A stretch of DNA of 25,657 nucleotides from Terana coerulea (GCA_024811115.1 JAKOGH010000573.1:1-25657); one strand, 5' to 3'; numbered from the stretch's first letter, positions 8,401 to 19,496 are shown. Numbers and translations: made by a program. The notes: generated from the letters alone by a model not told the origin.

Positions 8401-11400
8401 CGGCATCCCAGGGGCGGCGGGCTGCGTGCGCACTCGGAGGCTCTGGACACGGACGGCGAGATGGCGGCGCAAAGCCTACGAGGGCAGACGCCAGCAAGCT
8501 GCATCCAAGGGGTCTCGCGGCCCGTGGAAGCGAGGACCCAGGGCCCAGGGCCCAGATAGCCGAGCACCCAGCGGAAGGGGGTCAATCGCGCGCGACACGG
8601 ATCGCGACTACCCGGCACAGATCAGGTTGACGACGGCGGCGCATGCGGTCAAGGGGACGTGCACGACGAGAGACGCGGCTCGCGGCTGCGTCCCGCGTGC
8701 GGCGGGCTGCGTACGCGCTCAAGGTCCCAGAGAATGTGCGCCGTCGGAGGCGAGCAAACCAGCTCCAAGGGCGGCGGACCCTGTGCTGCGTAGAACACGG
8801 CTCCATCTCACGTTCGGCGGGCTGCGTACGCGCTCAAGGTCCCAGAGAATGTGCGCCGTCGGAGGCGAGCGAACCAGCTCCAAGGGCGGCGGACCCTGTG
8901 CTGCGTAGAACGCGGCTCCATCTCGCGTTCGGCGGGCTGCGTACGCACTCAATGCCCCCAAGAATGAGTCGCGTCGGCTTCGATCAAGGCGACTCCAGGG
9001 GCGGCAGACCAAGCAGGGCGGGTACCGCGGCTTCATCCCGCGCTCGGCGGGCTGCGTACGCCCTCAAGGTCCTCGGAAACGGACTTCGAAAACCCCAGAA
9101 TGGGGCGCGCTCGACGTCTCCGCAAAGGAGGCCCAAGATAGCCGATGGACACCGCCGCGAGGGCCCTGGTCAGTGAAGGCGCGAAGGCCAGCTCGATCAC
9201 AGCCGAGAAAGGCTACCACTTAGGCAGCCGATACGAGCGGCGTGAAACGCGGCTTCATCTCGCGTTCGGCGGGCTGCGTACGCACTCAATGCCCCAAATA
9301 ATGAGTCGCGTCGGCTTCGATCAAGGCGACTCCAGGGGCGGCAGACCAAGCAGGGCGGGGACCGCAGCTTCGTCCCGCGCTCGGCGGGCTGCGTACGCAC
9401 CCGACGCCCTCGAGAATCAGCTCCGCCGGAGTCGCGCAAAGCAGCTCCAGAGGCAGCAGATCCCATGCGGCACAGACCGCGGCTGCATCCCGCGCTCGGC
9501 GGGCTGCGGGTGCACGTAAAGTCCTCGAAAATGAACCCTGGAAAACCCGGACCAGGCTGCTGCCGAGGCGAGAGACTGGCCGGAGCGTGGAGCGCGGCAG
9601 AGCCTCGCATGCGGCGGGCTGCGTACGCACTCAAGGTCCTCGAAAACGGGCTTCGAAAACCTTACAACAGACTACTGCCGGGGCGACTGACAGAATGGGG
9701 CGCGTTTGGCGGGCTCCAAACGCGCTTGGCGTCTGGAAAGCTACCGTATAGGCGGCCGACAACGAGGGGCGAGAAACGCGGCTGCATCCCGCGCTCGGCG
9801 GATTGCGTACGCACTCAAGGTCCTCGGAAACGGACTTCGAAAACCCCAGAACGGGGCGCGCTCGACGTCTCCGCAAAGGAGGCCCAAGATAGCCGACGGG
9901 CACCGCCGTGAGGCGCGATAATCGACTCGATCGGAATTGAGAAACGCTATCGCATAAGCAGCCGGCGACGAGGGGCGTTGAAACGCGGCTGCATCCCGCG
10001 CTCGGCGGGCTGCGTACGCACTCGACGTCCTCGATAATGAGCTCTGTCAGAGTCGGGCAAAGCAGCTCCGAGGGCCGCAGACCACCCGGGGCGCAGACCG
10101 CGGCTGCATCCCGCGTTCGGCGGGCTGCGGATGCACTCGAGGTCCTCGAAAATGAAGTCGGGAAAGCCTGCACCAGGTTGCTGCCGGGGCGAGAGACGGA
10201 ACGCGGCATGGAGCGCGGCTGCGTACGCGCCCGACGTCTCTGCAAAGGAGGCTCAAGATAGCCGACGAAGACCACCGTCAGGGCGCTGGTCAGTGAAGGC
10301 ACAAAAATCAGCTCGATCGGGGCCAAGAAAAGCGGCCGTATAGGCGGCCGATGACGAGGGGCGTGAAACGCGGCTGCATCCCGTGCTCGGCGGGCTGCGT
10401 GCGCACTCGATGTTCCCAAGAACGAACTCCGTCGAAGTCGAGAAAACCACTCCGGGAGCTGCAGACTAGCTAGGGCACAGACCGCGGCTACATCCCGCGT
10501 TCGGCGGGCTGCGTGCGCACTCAACGTCCTCAGAAATGGACTTTGAAATCCCCTGCATTGGTGGCTTCCTGGGCGACTGCCAGAATGGAGCATGAGCCGC
10601 GGCAGAGTCTCGCGTTTGGCCCCGAGCTGCGTACACATTCAGCGTCTTCGAAAACGGACCTCGAAACCCCCATGGTGGCTACGCGGCAACTGACCGGACG
10701 AGGCGCGAGCGCGAATGTCGCGATCGACGGGCTACGTTCGCACTCGCCATCCCCGCAAAGGAGTCTCAAGATAGCCGACGGACGCCGTCGTGAGGGCCGT
10801 GGTCAGCGAACGCGCGAGAATGGACTGAATAGAAGTTAAGAGAAGCTACCACGGAGACGGCAGACAGCACGAGGCGCGGAACACGGCTGCATCCCACACT
10901 CGGCGGGCTGCGTACGCACTCGATGTCCGCGAGCATGGCCCTTCGAAACACCCCGAACTGGTTACTGTCGCGGCGACTGACAGGTCGGGCGTGGAGCGCG
11001 ACGGAGTCTGTCGCTTGGCGGTCTGTGCACACGGGCAGGGCTCGACTTGGCCGAAGAAAGGTCGTGTAGCTATGGGGCACTGCAGAGGCATGAATTCGCG
11101 GTGTCCGACACGCGAGGGATGGCGCGCATTCTCCGAGCTCCGAGCCCCAGCCGCCCGAATCCCAGCGCGCAACGGAGAGATAACATTCGACAAGGCAGCC
11201 AGCCGTTCGTGTGCGGGATTTACAGCTGCGTCTCACGCGCGGGCGGGAGACTGCTCGCGCTCCGGGAATTCTTGGAAGCAAAGTTGGAAGGGCTCGACGT
11301 CGGCGGCTGCTTCGGCGACTAACGCTATGGGGCAAAGACCACGGCTACGCCTCGCGCTCGGCAGCCTACGCACACCCTCAGGGTCCCCGGAAATGATTAT

Positions 11401-12140
11401 TGCAAGACACGGGGAGGTCGCCGTCGGGTACGGCGGAGAAGGAGGAGCGCAGACCGCGCCTGCATCTCGCGTGCGGCGGTGGCTTGCGCTCTCAGAGAGC
11501 TTTGAAGCGACGGGAGACGGGCTGGAGTCCCAGAGATGGCGCGAAGCACGAAAGGCAGCTGCGTTCGTGCTCGGCGGTCTGCGTACGCCTTCGCCGCCGC
11601 GTAAACAACCCCTCGAGACAGCCGCGCGACATCGCTACAGGCACCCTAGATCACGAATGGCGCGGATCGCGGCTGCATCCCGCGCTTGCGGTGCTGCTTG
11701 CGCTCTCAACGATCGCGGAAATAAATCTTGGAAAGCCTGGACTTGGTTGCTGCCGTGGTGAATGACAGTGAACCGGCGCAGCTCGGCGGCCTGGGCACAC
11801 TCGTACGATTTGCGCGAGCAAGGCTCCGGATACTCGACTTCAGCTACAACGCGACTAGAGAAGCGGGGACCGTGGCAGCGCCCCGGGGACGGCAGCTGCG
11901 CACATGCTCGGTGTCCAAAAACTCAATACATGAGACGCGGACCGCGGCTTCATCTCGCGCTCGGCGGGCTGCGTACGCTCTCTGGCTCCTTGAAGACCGG
12001 CTTCGGAGACCAAAAGCGACGGTTCCGAACGTGGAGTGCAGGCACACCCCTCGTTTTACTTCGGCGGTCAGTTTCAAGATAGTGGGTGCAACGTCCGACT
12101 TCACATCGTGCTCGACGAGCTGTTCGCGTCCCGAGGTCCG
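8401..12140. repeat. 115-bp repeat array with higher-order structure
   Basis: The anchor GGCGGGCTGCGTACGCAC (often within CCCGCGCTCGGCGGG) occurs at 8701, 8816, 8931, 9046, 9268, 9383, 9498, 9613, 9797, 10004, 10119, 10389, 10503 and 10902. Degenerate copies continue to about 12100. Seven of these steps are exactly 115 bp; the larger steps hold a second module (see findings). Each anchor contains CCCGC-N5-GCGGG, a potential 5-bp hairpin whose loop varies (GCTCG or GTTCG). Since 115 is not a multiple of three and all frames are stop-poor, the long frames here are not genes. Decay increases to the right (after 10900). Confidence 0.9.
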
Positions 12141-12385
12141 TTGAAGTAGGGTCGGATGGAGCCTGCATTTCTCGTGAGACATCTGGAATGGTCCGTGGGA
12201 CCGCACAAAAGTATTACTGGTGCTCGCTTCTGTATCCAGCTTGCTCTCGCACATGCTTTCTTGTAGTCTGTCATCATGCCAGTGGCTCATTACATACTTC
12301 AATATACTACTTGTCTTTGTTGTACTATGAGAATACAAGACAATTAAGCACAACTGAGTACACTATGCAGGAGAAGTACTGGGTT
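12141..12385. other. AT-richer spacer after the array
   Basis: No gene seen. Composition changes from GC-rich array to AT-rich sequence from about 12200. A 7-bp inverted repeat TTGTCTT (12311-12317) / AAGACAA (12337-12343) could form a weak hairpin. Confidence 0.4.
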
Positions 12386-12438
12386 TGAGAAATGGCCACA
12401 GATGATGACATAAATTCATCAAATGGGACCATTTCTCA
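12386..12438. other. Strong hairpin downstream of the minus-strand gene
   Basis: TGAGAAATGG (12386-12395) and CCATTTCTCA (12429-12438) are perfect 10-bp inverted arms. An inner GATGA/TCATC pair (12401-12405, 12416-12420) and outer TGG/CCA pairing extend the structure. It lies about 85 nt beyond the stop codon at 12523 on the minus strand, so it may sit in that transcript's 3' UTR; a miniature element remnant is also possible. Confidence 0.7.
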
Positions 12439-12522
12439 CATCCAGCATTTCTCTACACTCGTGTGATTGAGAGAAAAGAAATTGAGTCTAAGAGATCTAA
12501 GGATGTGCGAACGGAACCAGAC

Positions 12523-13227
12523 TCAGTCGTGAACGAACGGAGCTGTCTTAATTGGATGCTTAATGACCCGTCGTGATCGGGTCTCCTTACGACGCGGCGG
12601 TTGATGCCCTCTGTCTTGGCGGCCCGCAGTCTCAACCAATTGGCTTACAGTCAGATCCCGCTCGGCTGCGAGCTGCTCTATCGTATCCATCGACAGCCTC
12701 TGAAACCACATCTTCCCACTCTGCAGTCTGCCCAGCACCTCGTCTACCTCACGGCTCTTCAACATGCTCGGGCATGCAAACATGAATTCCCTTGGGTACC
12801 CACGCAGTCGCACGCCATGCAGGAGAATGATCTCCTGGATGCCGTGCGCTTCGGTGAGTCGCCACGCCATTCTTGCGTCCGGCTTGAATGATGCGCGCGC
12901 TGACACAGATTGGCGGTGCACGATCAAACTGATGTCAGGTTCCCAGTTCTTTATCTGCCGGAATAAACATCGCTTACCAATGGCCGCATCCGCAAGCTCT
13001 CGAATCATTTCGCGGCGGATCTTGAGACAAGCCCGTGCTGTGCCTGCTAACCGCCGTAAAGGTCAGATCAGTACTCTGCAAATGCGAATGACTTGGCCAC
13101 ACTCACCATCGCCCAGGGTGTTCACATGAACTCTTCTCTGGCGAGGCGGAAGGATAGTCTTTGGTTCGAATTCGTCAATGGGCTCAATGATGCGGAGGAG
13201 GTCAGATGCAGAGTGGTCGTGGGACAT
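12523..13227 (-). CDS. Two-exon hypothetical protein (213 aa)
   Basis: I do not recognise the family. Exon 1 is 13227-13107 (40 codons plus one base), the intron is 13106-13044 and exon 2 is 13043-12523. The 63-nt intron has a GTGAGT donor, a GATCTGACC branch site and a GTTAGCAG acceptor, and splicing keeps the frame open. The start MSHDHSASDLL was chosen because a TATAAA lies about 80 nt upstream. The protein is soluble-looking: an acidic N-terminus, a basic CLKIRREM segment, a middle part with FKPDARMAWRLTEAHGIQ and GYPREFMFACPSMLKSREVD, and a basic tail (RRKETRSRR). No signal peptide or membrane segment. A GTAAGC...CATCAG stretch near 12980 mimics an intron, but removing it would cause an immediate stop. 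It is in the part of the 14.6-kb unit seen once. Confidence 0.6.
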
Positions 13228-13306
13228 GATTTCCGATGGCAACTTTGCTCGAGATGGTAAGTGAGAAATGCCCGGGCTGCTATTAAAATGCCACAGAGAG
13301 ACCTGA

Positions 13307-13312
13307 TTTATA
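13307..13312 (-). promoter_or_regulatory. TATA box of the 213-aa gene
   Basis: The minus strand reads CCAAATATAAATC here, with TATAAA about 80 nt before the ATG at 13227, a usual distance for fungal genes. Sequence evidence only. Confidence 0.5.
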
Positions 13313-14627
13313 TTTGGTACAGTTTATGCCAGCCAAATTCGGAAACATCGACTCGTCACTGTTCTCCGAATCGCGTAGAGACTGACAAGTCCACGTTTGC
13401 CCAGATGGGCATGTCCCTACGCCTGCTACTTCTGCCGCTATTGCAAAGTCCGAGTCCGTCGCCGTGTCGCTTAGGTGGGTAACCTGCATAAGGACTAGCA
13501 CGCCGTGCTCGTGACTCGCGAGTCGCTTTGCCGTACACCTGAGTGCTGATTGGCCAGATCATGCCCGGACGCGCCTCACGCATCCGCTGGTAGGCTGGTC
13601 AACGTGCTGTTCCGAAACCCTGCGTTCGAATACATTGCAATGTTCTTGTTATCGTAGACAAGCAGTTTGGGGGTAAAAACAAATAGGTGGCACCAGTTCC
13701 AAGGTTACGAAGGGGAGATGGTGGACGGTGCGGGAAAACCTGAGTTGGGCGCCAGCCGGCGTGCCCGGCAACGCCACAAGGGTCTCCCCGCTTTGGACGC
13801 CCTCGAGCGCCCAGCTTGCCGCAGACCACGACGTACCGCTTCAACGGCCCTCCGCTCTACATGGTATTCAGGCTTCTTAGTGGATCCCGTTTACATGCGA
13901 GGACTTGATTCGCTCTTCTCGCACTGTTTCGTCATCAAAAGCCCTGAGCACCCGGCGGGCTCCGGTGCGCAAACGGCGTCCAAGTCTAACTTTTACAGAA
14001 GTCCTTGAGTGTGCGGACGACGTTAGGGATCGAAAAAGGCACAGGCGACTGACAGAAAAGGTACGTACGACAGATCAAACTGGCATAAGAAGAGATTGGT
14101 TACCGTTATGCTGGCAGAATCGGACCATTGGTATCGAATGGCGCAAGCTCGCTGCAAGCTTCGGGACGCCGCCAGAGTCCATCTCGCTTGTGTAGCCACG
14201 CATCGGTTGTGCCGTCGCAAGGCATGAGAGGCTAAACGCCAGCCCAGCGTACGGTCTCTTCGACAAGCCCGAGTGCCCAGGCCCCAAGCTCACGGGCATC
14301 TTCTCTGGAATGTAGTATGCCACGCTCTGCCGGTCGCTGGAATGCGTCGGGCCCGCGATCTCAACCAAAAGCCGCAGGTGAGCAGCTCACTCATCTGCGC
14401 TTGAGTGCAATAGAGAATGCTGACCACGCCGCTCAGGGCGGTCGCGAGGCGTGTACATCCTCCTTTAGGCGAGGAGCCCGTTTGCTTGCGCGAGTTTGCT
14501 GAACACGCGACAAGCGGTGAACGTCGAACAGCTGAAACGCGCACCATTCGCACTCGCGGGCTGGAACTGATTGGGGTAAGAAAGGTCCGGATTCTATTCA
14601 GGCAGCTCGCTAGGCGACCACGGCAGT
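13313..14627. other. No supported gene
   Basis: Short frames occur on both strands, none with recognisable motifs or a convincing splice pattern. The stretch runs into the start of the second 14.6-kb unit at 14628 with no inverted repeats or target-site-like duplication that I can see at the junction. Confidence 0.35.
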
Positions 14628-15940
14628 ACAGACGGACGTAAACCCACGGTCAAATCTCGCCACCAGCAAGGACCCATCGAGGCCTTGCCGCAAGCTACGA
14701 CACCGCCCAGCCCGCTTCCGCGCCTCAGCCACTGTTGGGCACGGGTGCGCGGCACGGAGTCATCTAATCTCCCCGTGGACAAATCGCATTCGACAGGCCC
14801 TCAACTGCCAGGAAAGTGATGCATAACGAGAAGAGAAGTCAACGGCATCTGCGGCGAGCACCGGGATGTGCTGACGTGCATGGCAGCACGTCTCATCGCA
14901 AGATGTCGGCGGCGGGCTTCGCGGCGGACGCAAACCGCGCACTTGGATGTTGGCCGGCTTCGCCATGTGACAAGATATTTGTGCAAGGTAAAGTGTCGTT
15001 GCCCTGCATTGGGCTGCCAGGTTTAATCTGACAGTGCATTACATTACACAGAAGGACTCGAACCGCTGACCTGCAAAACGTGAGTATCTGGCTTGGTTGA
15101 CCCGCTCGTCGATACTCATACAGCTAAATCTTGAAGTGCTCGGTTGAATGTGCGGGATATCAAGTGCGGACCACGGCTAGAGTGCAAGCGCGGTTGCGGT
15201 GAGCCGTTATGTGCCGACTCGGCAATTTTAATCTCGTCCGACAACACAAGCCCGGTGCATGCCCTTGGCTCGAATATGCCAGCTGACGCAACGCATCGCA
15301 ACGGCCAGACGGAGATCGTTTTGCCGGCGACGTAAATTCGATTCCCTGCGTCGAACTCGGGCCTCGGCAACACGACCCGTTGGTTGAATGCAACCGAGCT
15401 GCCTGATCCATTCCCACTTACCGGTAGCACGGTGCGGCGGCGTATTCGAGAGGAAAAGTGAGTCCTTCGTCTGCTGAACAAGGCCTGCATGATGACATTC
15501 CTCCTATCTAGACTTTATGTAGAATGACTTAGAATGCGAACAGTAGCCCGCGTAGCTGCGCTTTCGCGGTCAGTATTCTGCGTCCCGGACGGGGGATAGC
15601 TCTGAGCGAGGAGACGGCGGCCCTTGCAAATAAATCACAACAGAACGGACGGCGGGTTTGCGTAACGGCACTAGGTACGTACATTGATCGCCTCTCTTCG
15701 GCTGGTAACGATCGCGCGTTCCGATGTCTTGGGGCGGAGACGCGGAGAGCCCTCGAATCGGCTTCCGGGCTCTCTGGGTCTTTGCCTCGCTTCGACGCAA
15801 AGTCTCGCCTCTTGCGCCACGGTCTGACGCCGCTTCGCACGTTCGTAGACTTGGAATACGCAATGGCCCGTGTGCCGTAGCATTGGAGCGAGCCCAGACG
15901 GGACCCTTCGCTGCTCCGGGGAATACCGAGGAGGCACGGC
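14628..15940. other. Second copy of 1-1310; no supported gene
   Basis: Same intron-like segments as in the first unit, at 14988-15051, 15080-15123 and 15458-15511. One extra A near 14653 and one extra G near 15590 are the only differences noticed. Confidence 0.4.
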
Positions 15941-15947
15941 ATGGAGG

Positions 15948-15957
15948 GTACAAAAGG
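15948..15957 (+). promoter_or_regulatory. TATA-like box, second copy
   Basis: GTACAAAAGG upstream of the CT-rich tract, as at 1319. The 7-codon upstream ORF is at 16094-16117. Confidence 0.45.
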
Positions 15958-16126
15958 GGGAGAGGACAGCTTGATATCGCCAGTCAGCCAGCTCACTCTC
16001 CTCCACCTCCCTCTCCTCTCGCACCTCCTCGAGTTCGACGCCTCGCCGTCCGCCGTCCTCGAACTGCCGTCAGCACCGTGGTGCGCTCTCGATATGGCCA
16101 ACGGCGTAAGCCGCTGACGGCGCGGC

Positions 16127-16687
16127 ATGCGTCTTCAATCACGCAAGGTATGTCGCTTTCACACTCTCGCCTGCTTTATACTTACTCGACGCCCTCTGTT
16201 ATAGATGTGTGTGGTCGTCGTTCGAAATAACGCTTACCAGGTAAGTACATTTTGAACGAGATCTGGCGGTCTACTAACGTTTGTCTTTCATTGCAGTTTC
16301 GTTCCCGGCCCCCGGTCTGCGTTACTTCAAACAGTAAGTACGCACGACCTCGGCTGGCATGCCTTGTATTGACATCAAGTCACCGTTGTCAGGCGTACGC
16401 AATGACCGTAGTCTAGCCACTGCGGTCGTTCATTGCCCACGTGTCGACCGGCGTCCTGCAGACCGCTCTCTGCTCGCCGTACGCCGCACACGGCCATTCT
16501 ACTTACCCAGTAAGTAGCGCTCTCGATAAATCTCTGGGTGCTGGTATTGACTGTGACTAGCAGAGCTCCATGGAGGACAATAACCCCGGATAGAACGGGG
16601 TCGATCTCGTGGGTGAGAAGCAACGAAAAGCGTCCCGCAGACCGCTCTCTGCTATCTGCAGAGCCCGGTTCGCGTGCGACTTTATGA
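16127..16687 (+). CDS. Putative micro-exon gene A, second copy
   Basis: Exons 16127-16147, 16205-16240, 16297-16333, 16393-16509 and 16566-16687, apparently identical in sequence to the copy at 1498-2058. The tandem acceptor choice (CAGAG) and the in-frame TGA are preserved, as are the doubts about coding status. Confidence 0.3.
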
Positions 16688-18175
16688 CCGGCTGTAAGTG
16701 CATCTATTGACTCCCACGCACGCTTCGCTGACCGTTATATCACCGATAAGCAGGCCAACTGACCTGCCTGGTGATGCCATGCATACTACTGTACGAGGTC
16801 GAGTGGTTGACGTGAGTGTGTACCGACGGGCGTATTGCAGACCGCTCTGCTATCTGGAGGCCGTTTGGCGTGGTCTGCGGTAAGTTCTGTCGCTTTGCGT
16901 TCCCGTCGGCATTATACGTACTCGACCCTCTCTGTTACAGATGTACGCGCTCGCCGTTCAAGACGAGGCTTACCAGGTAAATATGTTTTCAACGAGGTCG
17001 AGCTATCTACTAGCTGTTGTGTTTTATTGCAGTTCCATTCGCCACCCCGGCTTGCCTTGTTTCGAACGGTAAGTACGCATTGATATCGACTCGGACCGCC
17101 TTGTATTGACATCAAGCCATCGTAAGGAATTCCCGTTGTTACATGCATGGCGATGCGAATGCTGCCTCGACGATAGGTAAGTCACTACATAAATTGTTGT
17201 ACATTGTACTAATGCTTCTTGTTCAGTATAGTTGTGGCAGCGCCGAGAGGCTGTCGTATTACATTCCGAGGGCCAGCGCGACATTGGCGTTACAAACGGC
17301 GGCGGTTGAGGCCATTTCGCGGGGCCGTGGTCTGGATGCCCTACGGACGAGACAAATACGGGTCGCGGGCCTGTGACTGGCCGCTATCTGGCCGCAGTGG
17401 GCATTCACGGCCTCTACGTCAACCGGCGTCCTGCAGACCGCTCTCTGCTCGCCAGAGGTTGCACGTCGCCATTCTACTTACCCAGTAAGTGGCATTTTCA
17501 ATAACAATCTGGAAGCCAATATTGACTACGGTTAACAGAGCTCGGTGGAGGTCAATAACTGCGGAAAGGACGGAGTCGATCTCGTTAGTGCGAAGCAACG
17601 ACAAACGTCCTGCAGACCGCTCTCTGCTATCTGTGGAGCCCGGTCCGCGTACGACCATAAGAACGGCTGTAAGTGCGTCTATTGACTCCCACACACGCGT
17701 CGCTAACCGTGATATCAGCCGATAAGCACGTCAACTGACTTGCCGTGTGACCCCGTACACATCAGTGTACGGCGTCGGGTGGTCGGCGTGCGTGTGTACC
17801 GACGGGCGTACTGCAGACCGCTCTGCTATCTGGGGGCCATGTCGCGTTGCCTGCGGTAAGGTCTGTTGTAATTAGCATGGCTTTGGTTGACTTACCGTTG
17901 TATACAGCGGCTAGTACTCGGGAGAACGGAGCTAACGCTCTTCGTACGGTTGGTACCCGGCCGTCCCGCAGACCGCTCTCTGCCATCTGCAAAGTGCCCG
18001 TAGGGGCTGCACTGGCATTTCGAATATAGCCGTGATAACCGTAAGCCGTTCTATTGATTCTTCTATAATCTAATCTAATGGCTCATCTTTGTTAGAACTG
18101 AAGCACTGGGTCTCATACCTACTCGTGCATATCGCCGTTTGACGGGCGTCCTGCAGACCGCTCCCGGCTATCTGC
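16452..18175 (+). repeat. Exon-confined palindromic motif, second set of eight
   Basis: GCAGA-N4/6-TCTGC cores start at 16458, 16637, 16837, 17433, 17612, 17813, 17968 and 18153, matching the first unit copy for copy. The two short-loop variants and the degenerate eighth copy are preserved. Confidence 0.85.
16941..18029 (+). CDS. Putative micro-exon gene B, second copy
   Basis: Exons 16941-16976, 17033-17068, 17127-17176, 17227-17484, 17539-17668, 17719-17855 and 17915-18029. I found no difference from the first-unit copy at 2312-3400, including all splice sites, although other parts of the 14.6-kb unit differ. With so few differences overall this is not strong evidence for selection. Confidence 0.4.
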
Positions 18176-18543
18176 AAGGCAGCCGCTGTCCTATAAAGTA
18201 CCTGTAGCCTACGTGTAATACTCGCTGTTAGATTGACCATATCACCTGTTGCACGTTTACAAATACAATTTATTTTCATATATCTATCTACTGTGAATAG
18301 ACTAGAGTTCGCATTCGCTTACGTTATGTGATTGTTCAAGCCACGGTGTGCGTCTCGCGCATACTAGTACCGCCGTTCAACAGAAATTGAGATGGGATGG
18401 ACGACATGAGCCCGAGGTACAATCCTATAGGGCTTCGGAGATTGAGATAGGATGTATGGTATTGCAACAAAATATATTGTTTCTATCAACAGCTAATGTA
18501 CATGGTCGACCACAAGATGTATCCCATTGCCGCGACACCCCAA

Positions 18544-19218
18544 CTAACGCGAGCAACTGGAGACGACGCGGCTTCGCCCGTGTCTTCTTCCTCTCCTCGC
18601 GCAGAAGTACATTGACTCCGAGAACGCGCTGCTCGTAACCGACAAGCGCGACAAGCGCGCCTTGCCCTTGTCCTGCGGGGCCTTGCGGTCATGGTCCGTG
18701 TCGCGGCGCCAGTAGCCGAAGAAGTCGCGGATGAGGCGCGTCTCGCGCAGCTCGCGGAGCAGACTCGGCACGCCGTCGCCCCAGAGCGCGGCGAGCAGCG
18801 CGGCGAACTCACGCTCGCGTTGCGCAACCGTTGCGCCGCCGGCGCGGAAGAGCGTGCCCTTCTTCGTGAGGCGCGGCACGAGCGCGTGCACGTCCTTCGC
18901 GACGTCGTTCGCGTCCGGGCCCGGCGGGAGCGAGTCGAAGCTCGCCGCGCCGCCCGAGAGCGCGTACACGCCGCCCTTCTTCACGCCCTTGCCCTGCTGC
19001 AGCCGCGTGCGCTTCGTGCGCGCCATCAGCCGGTACTCCGACTCGAGGATGTCCTGGAACCAGAGGCAGTCCTCCCACCGCCGCCAGATCTCGTACGAGA
19101 CGTGCAGCGCGGTCGTCGCTTGGGATTGGCCGGAGGACGAGGACGACGTCGAGCCCGAGCGGGTCGAGACCGCGTCGCCGACCGTCGCGCCAGACGACGT
19201 GAGTGGATGTATGCGCAT
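18544..19218 (-). CDS. Conserved Agaricomycete protein, second copy (224 aa)
   Basis: Same protein as at 3796-4590 from the Ser-rich N-terminus through FFGYWRRDTD and SESMYFCAR. One C is missing near 18596, so the tail runs in a different phase and stops at 18544. At residue about 139 this copy reads EFAALLAALWG where the first reads ELLALLAALWG, a four-base block difference near 18801. The acidic EEEDTGEAASSP stretch lies in the third phase here too, so neither copy may show the native C-terminus. If both are real, the two genes encode proteins differing in their last 50-90 residues. The core family assignment is from memory. Confidence 0.75.
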   Translation of the reverse strand: MRIHPLTSSGATVGDAVSTRSGSTSSSSSGQSQATTALHVSYEIWRRWEDCLWFQDILESEYRLMARTKRTRLQQGKGVKKGGVYALSGGAASFDSLPPGPDANDVAKDVHALVPRLTKKGTLFRAGGATVAQREREFAALLAALWGDGVPSLLRELRETRLIRDFFGYWRRDTDHDRKAPQDKGKARLSRLSVTSSAFSESMYFCARRGRRHGRSRVVSSCSR

Positions 19219-19496
19219 GCCGTAGCAGTATCCGTTGCCTAGATAGGGTTGAGCACATGATCATCCGCCTGCGCCAGGCCTGTGACTCACCAAACTTTTT
19301 GCATGGGAGGACATCGACCGCAAAGTGTTTTGGTGGCGGCTTCACCACGGTGCGTTTGTAGTTCTACAGTTGACGTGTTCAGGACGCATGGCCCAGGGGG
19401 ACAACCGTTGGGGCTTACATGGTGTTGGGGCACTGAGCCTAATGAACCCGTGCCGGGTAAAAGCTCCTGAACAGTTTGTGAGTCCATGGTTTGAGC

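Larger units (their letters stand above)
1..14627. repeat. 14.6-kb macro-repeat, unit 1 (complete)
   Basis: The sequence starting at base 1 (ACAGACGGACGTAAACCC) starts again at 14628, and from there the two stretches align to the window end. The offset drifts only from 14627 to 14629 and then down to 14615, through single-base indels. Positions 1-11042 are matched by the second unit; 11043-14627 have no second copy inside the window. Homology reaches the left window edge, so the true unit boundary is unknown and the unit could be permuted. Long terminal inverted repeats or a transposase are not visible. Confidence 0.95.

Noticed and set aside
9631..10638. 335-codon minus-strand frame
   Set aside because: It runs through the 115-bp array, where nearly every frame is open; frames switch with each unit, so it is a repeat artefact.
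8401..12140. CRISPR-like or rDNA-like array
   Set aside because: Units are contiguous, diverged and in a fungal-type sequence with introns; there are no short identical repeats with unique spacers and no rRNA sequence.
12930..12985. Apparent intron GTAAGC...CATCAG on the minus strand inside the 213-aa gene
   Set aside because: Removing it puts a TGA immediately after the junction, and the branch site would be too close to the acceptor; reading through keeps a long open frame.
14600..14660. Terminal repeats or target-site duplication at the macro-unit junction
   Set aside because: I looked for short direct or inverted repeats around 14628 and saw none convincing; the real junction may lie elsewhere because homology runs to the window edge.
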